Source of the DNA: an uncultured Chitinophagaceae bacterium
GTDB lineage: Bacteria; Bacteroidota; Bacteroidia; Chitinophagales; Chitinophagaceae
Reading direction: 5' to 3'
Length of the DNA stretch: 64,000 bases
NCBI GenBank assembly: GCA_937907395.1
Contig: CALCII010000013.1
Coordinates: forward strand, 668,720 to 732,719
Program-made: the position numbers and the translations under genes
Shown here: positions 46,456 to 54,081 of the stretch, piece after piece
How the letters are laid out: each line of letters begins with the position of its first letter
How positions within the stretch are numbered: position 1 is the stretch's first letter
Notes under the pieces: model-generated
What the model was told of the DNA's origin: nothing
Database searches by the model: none
The model's input: only the letters and a program-made list of their open reading frames with translations

Positions 46456-48939
46456 ATGAAGAAATTCACTGGTTTGCTTGCCTTTCTCTTTGTTGCTTTC
46501 ATATGCCAGGGGCAAACACCTCCGGCTTATAACAGTGCCGATATTTTATTAGGTATACGGAAACTGAAGGTAACCGGCAGTGTGCTGTATATCGCTGCTC
46601 ATCCCGATGATGAGAATACACGTTTGCTTGCTTATATGGCGAAGGAACGATTGTACCGTACCGGCTATCTCAGTATGACAAGAGGCGATGGCGGACAAAA
46701 CCTAATTGGAAATGAACAGGGCATTGAATTGGGTTTGATACGTACGCAGGAATTGCTGGCAGCACGGAGAATGGATGGTGCCGAGCAGTTTTTTACACGT
46801 GCCTATGATTTTGGATTTTCAAAAAGCACAGATGAAGCATTGGCTGTTTGGAACAAAGAAATGATCCTGGCCGATGTGGTTTGGGTGATCCGTAAATTTC
46901 AACCTGATGTAATCATTACCCGTTTCCCTCCCGATTCACGGGCCGGGCATGGGCACCATTCGGCATCGGCGGTGCTGGCACAGGAGGCTTTTGTTGCAGC
47001 AGCCGATCCCAATCGTTTCCCGGAGCAATTTAAATATGGGGTAAAGCCATGGAGGGCAAAACGTATTGTTTGGAACACTTTCAACTTCGGGACAGTAAAT
47101 ACAACATCACCCGATCAATTAAAATTAGATGTGGGCGTATTTAATCCATTGCTTGGAAAAAGTTATGGTGAAATTGCAAGTGAAAGCAGAAGTCAGCATA
47201 AAAGTCAGGGTTTTGGTGTGCCCCGTCAGCGTGGAACTCAATGGGAATTTTTTACACCGGTGAACGGAGATATTGCCAGTCAGGACGTGATGGATCATGT
47301 AATAACCGATTGGTCCCGGATAAAAGGAGGTGCCACAATTAATAAAATGATTGATGAAGTGATCGACGGTTTTTCTTTTCAGAATCCAGCTGCTTCTGTA
47401 AAACAATTAGTGCAGCTATACATTTCCGTTAGCAAACTGGAAAATGGATTGTTGAAAGAACAGAAGTTGAAAGAAATTCAGCAGCTGATAGAAGCATGTG
47501 CCGGATTGTACTTGGAAGCTGTTTCTGTTGAACCCTATGCTGTACAAGGCGATTCGTTACATGTGAACCTGAATGTGGTGAACCGTGGCGGACTCAAACT
47601 GAATTTACTTTCCACTTACCTGAGCAACGGGTCCGATGCCGGCGTGAACAAAGTTGACCTTGCAAAAAATGTGTTACAACGAAATGTGGTTTCATTTGTA
47701 GTGCCCTTTACCCAACCTGTATCACAACAGTACTGGTTGGTGAATGTAAATCCCCAGGGCCATTTCACTGTAAATGATCCATTGCAGATTGGAAAGGCGC
47801 AGAATGATCCGGCATTCACTTCAACTTTTATACTCGAGATTGAAGGAACGGTATTTCGTTTTGAAAAACCGGTACAGTATAAGTTTACTGATCCGGTAAA
47901 AGGTGAAATTTACTGGCCCCTGAATGTTGTTCCCCGGGTTTCATTGGAGGTGGAGCCTAAAACTTTTATTACAAACGGTAATGTTGAAAAAACAGGAACG
48001 GTTCAGTTGCGAAGTTTTACTGCTATCAATACAAAAGATATTACAGTGAACGGACAAGGCAGCAACGGAGTGATTTCTGTTCCTGTACCTGCCGGTGAAT
48101 CGGGTCCGGTTATGAATGCGAATAATGAGAAGAATATTCCCTTGATCATTACAAAGGAGAATATGAAATCGGATATTGGTTTCTGGGTACAGGATGGGAC
48201 CAAAAAGTGGAGCGACAGTTATCATGAAATCAACTACGATCATATTCCACGCATCAGTTACTTTGACCGGCCTGTAATACAATCTGTAGTTGCCGATGTG
48301 AAAATCGCAGGTAAAAAGGTTGGTTATATTACAGGTGCAGGCGATAAAGTACCCGAATCATTAATGCAAATGGGCTATGAAGTAGTTCTTTTGAAAGAAG
48401 CCGATATTACATTTGATCAGTTGAGAAAATTTGATGCAGTAGTAACGGGTATCCGTGCTTACAATATTCATACATGGCTCAGCAGTGCATATGATGCATT
48501 GATGCAGTATGTAAAAGAAGGGGGTGTGTTGCTGGTTCAATACAATACCAGCAGCCAGATTGGTCCCGTAAAAGCACGGATTTCTCCTTATCCGTTTAAT
48601 ATCAGCAGGAATCGTGTTACGGAAGAACATGCAGAAGTAACTATTTTAAAACCCGAGCATCCGGTATTAAATTATCCTAATAAAATCACTGCCAAAGATT
48701 TTGAAGGCTGGATTCAGGAACGCAGTGTGTATGAAGCCGACCAGGTGGATCCTGCATTTGTTTCTATTCTTGGTATGCATGATGCCAATGAAACGCAACG
48801 AACAGGTAGTTTGATTGTGGCCGACTATGGTAAAGGGAAATTTATTTATTCAGCCATCGTTTTCTTCCGTGAGTTGCCTGCCGGTGTGCCCGGTGCTTAT
48901 CGGTTGATGGCGAATTTGCTGGCCCCACGTCAACAATAA
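46456..48939 (+). CDS. PIG-L family deacetylase with C-terminal GATase-like domain, exported
   Basis: 827 residues with a signal peptide (MKKFTGLLAFLFVAFICQGQ). The PIG-L/LmbE domain has IAAHPDDENTRLLAY (metal site AHPDDE near 51-56), MTRGDGGQNLIGNEQG and RAGHGHHSASAVLA (third metal His near 160). These enzymes remove acetyl groups from N-acetylglucosamine-type sugars. Middle strand-rich domains lead to a C-terminal part (about 610-820) with VGYITGAGDKVPES, FDAVVTGIRAYN and YVKEGGVLLVQYN, a GATase/ThuA-like fold. It is followed by the symporter unit on the same strand with about 35 bp to the first tiny gene, so co-transcription is likely. Confidence 0.85.
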   Translation: MKKFTGLLAFLFVAFICQGQTPPAYNSADILLGIRKLKVTGSVLYIAAHPDDENTRLLAYMAKERLYRTGYLSMTRGDGGQNLIGNEQGIELGLIRTQELLAARRMDGAEQFFTRAYDFGFSKSTDEALAVWNKEMILADVVWVIRKFQPDVIITRFPPDSRAGHGHHSASAVLAQEAFVAAADPNRFPEQFKYGVKPWRAKRIVWNTFNFGTVNTTSPDQLKLDVGVFNPLLGKSYGEIASESRSQHKSQGFGVPRQRGTQWEFFTPVNGDIASQDVMDHVITDWSRIKGGATINKMIDEVIDGFSFQNPAASVKQLVQLYISVSKLENGLLKEQKLKEIQQLIEACAGLYLEAVSVEPYAVQGDSLHVNLNVVNRGGLKLNLLSTYLSNGSDAGVNKVDLAKNVLQRNVVSFVVPFTQPVSQQYWLVNVNPQGHFTVNDPLQIGKAQNDPAFTSTFILEIEGTVFRFEKPVQYKFTDPVKGEIYWPLNVVPRVSLEVEPKTFITNGNVEKTGTVQLRSFTAINTKDITVNGQGSNGVISVPVPAGESGPVMNANNEKNIPLIITKENMKSDIGFWVQDGTKKWSDSYHEINYDHIPRISYFDRPVIQSVVADVKIAGKKVGYITGAGDKVPESLMQMGYEVVLLKEADITFDQLRKFDAVVTGIRAYNIHTWLSSAYDALMQYVKEGGVLLVQYNTSSQIGPVKARISPYPFNISRNRVTEEHAEVTILKPEHPVLNYPNKITAKDFEGWIQERSVYEADQVDPAFVSILGMHDANETQRTGSLIVADYGKGKFIYSAIVFFRELPAGVPGAYRLMANLLAPRQQ

Positions 48940-48975
48940 AGACCAATTCTTATCTTAGAATAAAATAAAACGGAA

Positions 48976-49140
48976 TTGCAAAAGAACCAGGCAACGATTG
49001 AGCGGACTTTGTTAATTGGTGTGGTAATAGGTTTGCTTATTGGATTTATCAGCAGAAGGGTTACTTACGGATTGTTATTGGGAATTGGCCTCAGCTGGCT
49101 GATTTATTACATGAACAAACCAACCGATAAAGAATCATAA
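48976..49140 (+). CDS. Small membrane protein (54 residues)
   Basis: An open frame from TTG 48976 (no ATG is available after the upstream in-frame stop at 48961) to TAA at 49138-49140. It has two hydrophobic segments, TLLIGVVIGLLIGFIS and YGLLLGIGLSWLIYYM, joined by a basic RR turn, and a charged tail. This looks like a two-helix hairpin membrane protein with glycine packing. It lies between the PIG-L gene and a second tiny gene upstream of the symporter. Too short for most gene callers. The start codon is uncertain. Confidence 0.55.
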   Translation: MQKNQATIERTLLIGVVIGLLIGFISRRVTYGLLLGIGLSWLIYYMNKPTDKES

Positions 49141-49142
49141 TA

Positions 49143-49253
49143 ATGCAGGAATCAAACCAACCAACCAACTGGAAGCTGTGGTATGTGGCAGTAGGAGCCG
49201 GGCTGCTGCTGGAAATCCTCTTTTTCATTTTTCTCACACAAACCTTCCAATGA
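49143..49253 (+). CDS. Small single-helix membrane protein preceding the symporter (36 residues)
   Basis: ATG 49143 to TGA 49251-49253. The protein has a short polar head (QESNQPTNWKLW) and one helix, YVAVGAGLLLEILFFIFLTQ. The stop overlaps the symporter start as ATGA, so the two genes are translationally coupled. It begins 2 bases after the previous tiny gene. The position recalls the small subunits that precede some sodium:solute symporters, but I do not identify it with a named family. Confidence 0.65.
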   Translation: MQESNQPTNWKLWYVAVGAGLLLEILFFIFLTQTFQ

Positions 49254-50980
49254 ATTTTCAACCCACCGACTGGATCGTTTTGATTGTTACGCTTGCTGCT
49301 GTAATCCTCTTTGGTGTTTATAAGAGCAGCACCAGCCGCAACCTGGAAGGTTATTTTTTAACCAATCGTTCCATGCCATGGTGGGCTGTAATGCTGGGTG
49401 TAATGGGCACTCAGGCAAGTGCAATAACATTCCTGACAGCACCCGGGCAAGCATATACTGACGGGATGCGATTTGTACAATATTATTTCGGGCTTCCGTT
49501 GGCCATGATTATATTATCGGTCACTTTTGTTCCGCTGTTTCATAGGCTGAAACTTTTTACTGCGTACGAATTTCTGGAACAACGGTTTGATGTAAAAACA
49601 AGAATGCTTACTTCGTTCTTATTCCAGCTGTCAAGAGGGCTTAGTACCGGCATCAGCATTTTTGCACCTTCTCTTATTCTTCATAGTATGCTGGGCTGGG
49701 ATATTTATATCACCAATCTCTTCATGGGAGGATTACTGATAATCTATACTGTTAGTGGTGGAGCAAAAGCGGTAGCATACACCCAGCAATTACAATTTGT
49801 AATTATCTATGGAGCCATGTTTATGGCTGCATGGTTTGCTATTCATTCTTTACCCGAAGGTGTTGGATTCATCGATGCTTTACAGGTGGCTGGAAAAGGC
49901 GGCAAGCTGAATATCATTACCAGCGGAGTGGATGCAAACGGTCAGTTTGACTGGACAGATAAATACAATATCTGGAGCGGAGTTATTGGAGGTTTGTTTC
50001 TTGCGTTGAGTTACTTTGGAACCGATCAGAGCCAGGTGGGAAGATATTTAACTGCTAAAGATATAAGCGAAAGCAGAAGAGGTTTGTTGATGAATGGTTT
50101 GCTGAAAGTGCCATTGCAGTTCTTCATCTTACTGATAGGTTGCTTATTGTTTGCTTATTATAGTTATTACAAGGCGCCTGCTTTTTTTAACCAGGCGCAG
50201 GAAAAACAGGTATTGCAGAGTGAATATGCACCGCAGTATCACAAAGCAGCAACAGAATATGAACTTGTGCAGGAGAAAAAAAGGTCGGCAGCCATTTTAT
50301 TAAGCAATGCCGTAAAACGGAATGATGAAGATAAAATCAATCAGGCACGGGTTGAGTTGCAAAAAGCCGAAACGGGTGGTAAGCAAATCCGGGAAGAAAT
50401 GAAGGGGCTTATTAAAAGGGCCAATCCTGGTGCTGATACCAACGACACCAATTATATTTTTCTGCGATTCGTGGGCGATACCCTGCCGGTTGGATTGGTT
50501 GGGTTGATCATTGCTGTTATCTTTCTGGCAGCCTGGGGTAGTATTGCTGCTGCTTTGAATTCATTGGCATCCTGTACCATGATTGATTTTCATAAAAAAA
50601 TCAGTTCTAAAACTTTAACCCAGGAAGAAGAATACAAATGGAGCAAATTATATACGCTCATGTGGGGACTACTTTGCATTGTGATTGCACAGTTTGCTTA
50701 CAACCTGGGGAATAGTTTGATTGAGGCGGTGAATATCCTTGGCAGTTGGTTTTATGGAACCATTTTAGGAATTTTTCTCGTAGCTTTTTATCAGAAGCAT
50801 AGCAAAGGACAGGCGGTGTTTACAGCAGCGGTTATTACACAGGTTATAGTAATTGTGATTTATTTTGCCAATATTATTTCGTTTTTATGGCTCAATGTGA
50901 TCGGCGCAGTGCTTGTGGTTGTGCTTAGTTTTATCATCCAAACTTTAACAAACCAGCTCCGGCTGTCGAATAAGGGATAG
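49250..50980 (+). CDS. Sodium:solute symporter (SSS family)
   Basis: 576 residues from ATG 49250. An upstream frame from 49178 would overlap the tiny gene and is rejected. About 13 membrane helices. The N-terminus has YFLTNRSMPWWAVMLGVMGTQASAITFLTAPG, matching SSS helix 1 and the Na-site region. FISR-like loop LSYFGTDQSQVGRYLTAKD is a family hallmark. A charged cytoplasmic insertion of about 90 residues (345-430: KAATEYELVQEKKRSAA, KRNDEDKINQARVE) interrupts the helices, as in several Bacteroidota symporters. Substrate unknown; after a PIG-L deacetylase a sugar or sialic-acid-type solute is a plausible but unproven guess. Confidence 0.88.
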   Translation: MNFQPTDWIVLIVTLAAVILFGVYKSSTSRNLEGYFLTNRSMPWWAVMLGVMGTQASAITFLTAPGQAYTDGMRFVQYYFGLPLAMIILSVTFVPLFHRLKLFTAYEFLEQRFDVKTRMLTSFLFQLSRGLSTGISIFAPSLILHSMLGWDIYITNLFMGGLLIIYTVSGGAKAVAYTQQLQFVIIYGAMFMAAWFAIHSLPEGVGFIDALQVAGKGGKLNIITSGVDANGQFDWTDKYNIWSGVIGGLFLALSYFGTDQSQVGRYLTAKDISESRRGLLMNGLLKVPLQFFILLIGCLLFAYYSYYKAPAFFNQAQEKQVLQSEYAPQYHKAATEYELVQEKKRSAAILLSNAVKRNDEDKINQARVELQKAETGGKQIREEMKGLIKRANPGADTNDTNYIFLRFVGDTLPVGLVGLIIAVIFLAAWGSIAAALNSLASCTMIDFHKKISSKTLTQEEEYKWSKLYTLMWGLLCIVIAQFAYNLGNSLIEAVNILGSWFYGTILGIFLVAFYQKHSKGQAVFTAAVITQVIVIVIYFANIISFLWLNVIGAVLVVVLSFIIQTLTNQLRLSNKG

Positions 50981-50984
50981 AACC

Positions 50985-50992
50985 TATCTTTG
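50985..50992 (+). promoter_or_regulatory. -7 promoter element of the lipoprotein gene
   Basis: TATCTTTG fits TAnnTTTG exactly and ends 4 bases before ATG 50997. Confidence 0.5.
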
Positions 50993-50996
50993 CAAA

Positions 50997-51473
50997 ATGA
51001 AAAAACAGTTTACAACGGCGGCTTTACTTTTACTGGGATCTGTATTGCTGGTGCAGTGTGGTAAAGATTGTGCATCAGAAACCTGTCCCACGCCCCAGGC
51101 TCCGGTTTTTGGATTCCGTATTGTTAACAGCGGAGGCAAAGACTTGCTGATTGGTACTGACAAATTATACGATACCTCTAAAGTAAGAGTATTTGCAAAG
51201 AAAGTTTCAACAGGAGCAGAAGAAGACACAAAAGCTTATTTCTATTCATTGGGCGATACCATCATGATTGGGGTATATGCCGTTAACAGTGCATATTCAT
51301 CTTATTACCTGAAAATTAACGGTACAGCAACTGATTCAATGTTTTTCAACTATAACGTAAGAAAAACGGAATGTTGTGATAATAGTTATTATTCGTTTGT
51401 ACGATTGAACAATACTTCTGTAAGCCCGGCATTAACGGTTCCTTTGGCTACAGTTTACAAGCTGATTAAATAA
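50997..51473 (+). CDS. Hypothetical lipoprotein
   Basis: 158 residues. Signal peptide with lipobox LLVQC; Cys21 would be lipidated. The mature part is short and polar with strand-like segments (GFRIVNSGGKDLLIG; SYYLKINGTATDSMFFNYNVRK) and extra cysteines in CGKDCASETC and ECCDNS. Similar short lipoproteins are common in Chitinophagaceae; no function is known. It has its own -7 element and a strong terminator. Confidence 0.75.
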   Translation: MKKQFTTAALLLLGSVLLVQCGKDCASETCPTPQAPVFGFRIVNSGGKDLLIGTDKLYDTSKVRVFAKKVSTGAEEDTKAYFYSLGDTIMIGVYAVNSAYSSYYLKINGTATDSMFFNYNVRKTECCDNSYYSFVRLNNTSVSPALTVPLATVYKLIK

Positions 51474-51509
51474 AAAAAAATCCCCGTTCATAAACGGGGA
51501 TTTTTTTTT
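51472..51509. terminator. Bidirectional terminator
   Basis: A-run, stem tccccgtt, loop cata, aacgggga and T-run form a perfect 17-bp arm pair between converging genes. Confidence 0.9.
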
Positions 51510-51518
51510 ATTTGAATG

Positions 51519-52352
51519 TTATTTCAATTCTTTTTGCAACTTTTCATTCAGGGCAACATAATCATCATTCTTTGCTTCTTTTGCAAGCTCCACCGATTTC
51601 TGTGAAGTGGCTAATGCTTCTGCTTTCTTACCGAGTTTTGCCAGGGCTCTTGCTTTTTGATAATACACCCAGAACGCTTTTGGATTTTGCTCAATCGCTT
51701 TATCAAACCATGCTACAGCCTGGTTCAGGTCTTTACCATTTTCAAGATAGTATACAGCTGCACTGAAATAAGGACGATTGTCTTTAATAAATGTGTTTTC
51801 AATTTGTTTCATCACTTTACTGTCAACTTCTGTACTTACAGGAACGGAAACTAATGTTTTATCCCATGACAACTGCAGATCGCATGCATTGTCTTTCACA
51901 CCCGCAATTGAGATGGTAAAGGTTTCAGTTGTAAAAGGCAGGTTGATTGGTTTAACCGCTACTCTAACCACATCACTTTCTTGTTTATAAGCAGCTGGTG
52001 ATGTAACATCCAGTTGTTTGGTAATGATGATTGTCCATTCTGTTTCACCCGGGATTGATAACAATCCATATTTACCGGCAGGGATTTTTGTGCCGCCAAT
52101 CGTTACATCATCACTGAAACTGATCGTAGTGGCACTGTTTGCGCCAGTGCGCCAAATTTTACCAAAAGGTACAAGGTCACCAAAAATTTTACGCCCTTTG
52201 GCGCCGGGTCTGCTGTAAGAAATTTCAATGGTTCCCAAACCAAAGTCTTGCTTAATGGTTTGTGTCGTTGAAGGTTGTGGAGTTTTTAAGGCTTGCGCAT
52301 CTGCAAAATAAAAGGCAGAGCTGCAAAAGGCGATCAGAAACAGCTTTTTCAT
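51519..52352 (-). CDS. DUF2911 family exported protein with C-terminal TPR-like repeats
   Basis: 277 residues with a signal peptide (MKKLFLIAFCSSAFYFADAQ). Residues about 35-165 form the DUF2911 domain (GTIEISYSRPGAKGRKIFGD; VPFGKIWRTGANSATTISFS; IPAGKYGLLSIPGETEWTI). The last 90 residues are helical and TPR-like (NQAVAWFDKAIEQNPKAFWV; KALAKLGKKAEALATSQ region). DUF2911 proteins are Bacteroidota envelope proteins of unknown function. The gene is a single unit with a shared terminator downstream. Confidence 0.88.
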   Translation of the reverse strand: MKKLFLIAFCSSAFYFADAQALKTPQPSTTQTIKQDFGLGTIEISYSRPGAKGRKIFGDLVPFGKIWRTGANSATTISFSDDVTIGGTKIPAGKYGLLSIPGETEWTIIITKQLDVTSPAAYKQESDVVRVAVKPINLPFTTETFTISIAGVKDNACDLQLSWDKTLVSVPVSTEVDSKVMKQIENTFIKDNRPYFSAAVYYLENGKDLNQAVAWFDKAIEQNPKAFWVYYQKARALAKLGKKAEALATSQKSVELAKEAKNDDYVALNEKLQKELK

Positions 52353-52418
52353 TTTAATAAATTTAGACGTAAAGGTATAAAAGCAGGAGACTTCCCAAAA
52401 AAGATATGAGAAATACTT

Positions 52419-53408
52419 TTAGTTGAAGGAGACGGTATAGGAAACCTTTTCTTTTTGGCCGGTATTGGTTTTCCAGGCGGGTCCTTCCTTAATTAGGCGG
52501 ATTGCTTCGGTGTTACAGGGCTGACAGGTGGATTTCTCAATTTTAAAACTGCTCAATGTCCCATCAGTATCAACAGAAAACGATACTTCAACTGTAAAGT
52601 GGTTCTGGTCTTTCGTTGAAATTTCAGCTGGTGTTTTGATGTTTTCTTTCATGTAGGTAGTGTATTCATGCCATCCCGAAACAGGTGCTGCTTTTTCCTT
52701 AGTAACTGTTGCAGGCTTTGCAGTCATTACGGAAGCCTTTTCTTTTTTTCTTGTAAGTGCTTCATCTGCTTCCCGGGTTTCTTCTCTTTGAGCGGTGACT
52801 TGTGGAGGAGCGGGCTCTGTAGCAACTGGTGCTGTTGTTCCCGAAACTTTGGGTGGGGTTTTTAGTTCTGCTGCGGCTAGTGAAGTTGAATCGGGGCTAT
52901 TTACCGGCAATTCTTCATTTTGAATAATCTTTGTAGGGGCCGTTTGATTATTTACTCCTGGTTTATTTTCTGTTGGATAGTGTTTCTGTTTTTCATTAAC
53001 AGCTACAGTCTGGGAATCAACAGTGGTTTGTGGAATGATTTTGTTCTCTGGCTCTGTTGATGTTGCTTGTTCTTTTGATGCAATAGTTCTTGTTTCTTTG
53101 TTAGGAGAAAATATGCGATACAATACTACAGCACTGCTCAATATAACAACCAGTAAGGCAGCTATGCTTATCCATTGACGGAAACCGCCGGCAATCACCC
53201 TGGTTTTACTATTATTCCGTTTCTGAATCTGCTCTTCCAGTTGAATAAGATCTTCCCGCTGTTGAATTTCCTGCCATTGCTCACGGTAACCATCCACAGC
53301 ATCGGACAGGAACGGATCGGACAGCATTTGTTTTTCAAATGCATGCATTTCGGCAGCTGTCATTTGCCCGTTCAGGTAACGTTCAATATCGTTGATCTGT
53401 TTGTTCAA
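52419..53408 (-). CDS. Anti-sigma-like membrane protein with C-terminal TonB-like domain
   Basis: 329 residues. The N-terminal about 70 residues (IERYLNGQMTAAEMHAFEKQ) match the cytoplasmic part of Bacteroidota anti-sigma-like proteins. One membrane helix follows (WISIAALLVVILSSAVVLY, about 80-98). Then comes a low-complexity P/T/E/A/K-rich periplasmic stretch, and a C-terminal TonB_C-like domain (HFTVEVSFSVDTDGTLSSFK; CQPCNTEAIRLIKEGPAW). Its start overlaps the sigma-factor stop as ATGA, so the two are translationally coupled. The layout suggests a link between an ECF sigma factor and an outer-membrane signal. The exact role is inferred. Confidence 0.8.
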   Translation of the reverse strand: MNKQINDIERYLNGQMTAAEMHAFEKQMLSDPFLSDAVDGYREQWQEIQQREDLIQLEEQIQKRNNSKTRVIAGGFRQWISIAALLVVILSSAVVLYRIFSPNKETRTIASKEQATSTEPENKIIPQTTVDSQTVAVNEKQKHYPTENKPGVNNQTAPTKIIQNEELPVNSPDSTSLAAAELKTPPKVSGTTAPVATEPAPPQVTAQREETREADEALTRKKEKASVMTAKPATVTKEKAAPVSGWHEYTTYMKENIKTPAEISTKDQNHFTVEVSFSVDTDGTLSSFKIEKSTCQPCNTEAIRLIKEGPAWKTNTGQKEKVSYTVSFN

Positions 53409-54016
53409 CTCTTTTGTTTTATTTTTTCTTCAACACAAATCTTCAGGTTCCGTTTTCCATTTTGAATATGGCTGCGCACTTTGTTCCATTCCATGCCGGT
53501 TGCTTCTGCTATTTCATTGTAACATTTGTTTTCCAGGTAAAACAGTGAAACACATACCTGCTGATCTGCAATCAGTTGTTTCATGCATTCTTCCATAAAT
53601 GTAAGTTGCTCTTCTTTCTCTCTTACATCTTCCAGATGCGTTTCTTCGGCTGTTTGCATAAACCGGTCGGAAATTTCTGTGGTTTGTTTCCCTTTTTGTT
53701 TCCGTAACTGCATAAGGCAGTAATTGCGGCTTAGTGTATAGAGCCAGCTTTTGAAATTTTCAACTTCATGCTGTTTCAGTTTTGTGATCAATTCTTCATA
53801 AATCGAAAGGACCGCATCTTTGGCGGCATCAGAGTCTTTCAGGTATTTAAGGCAAACACCATAAACCAGCTCCATGTAACGGTTGTATAAAGTGCCAAGT
53901 ACATGCAGGTCCTGTGAGTTCCGGTATTCCTGAACCAACTCGAAATCTGTAGTAGCTGTACTTTCTTTTTTTTGTATAAATGCCAATGAAAACCGTTGTA
54001 GATGGGAAGGTAACAA
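53405..54016 (-). CDS. ECF-type RNA polymerase sigma factor
   Basis: About 200 residues. Region 2 is visible as LGTLYNRYMELVYGVCLKYLKDSDAAKDAVLSIYEEL and ENFKSWLYTLSRNYCLMQLRKQKG; region 4 as EECMKQLIADQQVCVSLFYLENKCYNEIAEATGMEWNKVRSHIQNGKRNLK-like segments with the HTH. No ATG is available near the N-terminus. TTG 54016 gives the longest frame, and TTG 53986 gives a start at AFIQKKESTATTD that fits the family better. The gene is divergent from the vWA-protein gene (65 bp) and coupled to the anti-sigma-like gene. It probably controls envelope genes, perhaps the vWA gene itself. Confidence 0.85.
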   Translation of the reverse strand: MLPSHLQRFSLAFIQKKESTATTDFELVQEYRNSQDLHVLGTLYNRYMELVYGVCLKYLKDSDAAKDAVLSIYEELITKLKQHEVENFKSWLYTLSRNYCLMQLRKQKGKQTTEISDRFMQTAEETHLEDVREKEEQLTFMEECMKQLIADQQVCVSLFYLENKCYNEIAEATGMEWNKVRSHIQNGKRNLKICVEEKIKQKS

Positions 54017-54081
54017 AAAAAAGAAGCCAATTTCTTATGTAAATGTAAAAACCGTCGCATCTGATCGTAAAATATATTTCT

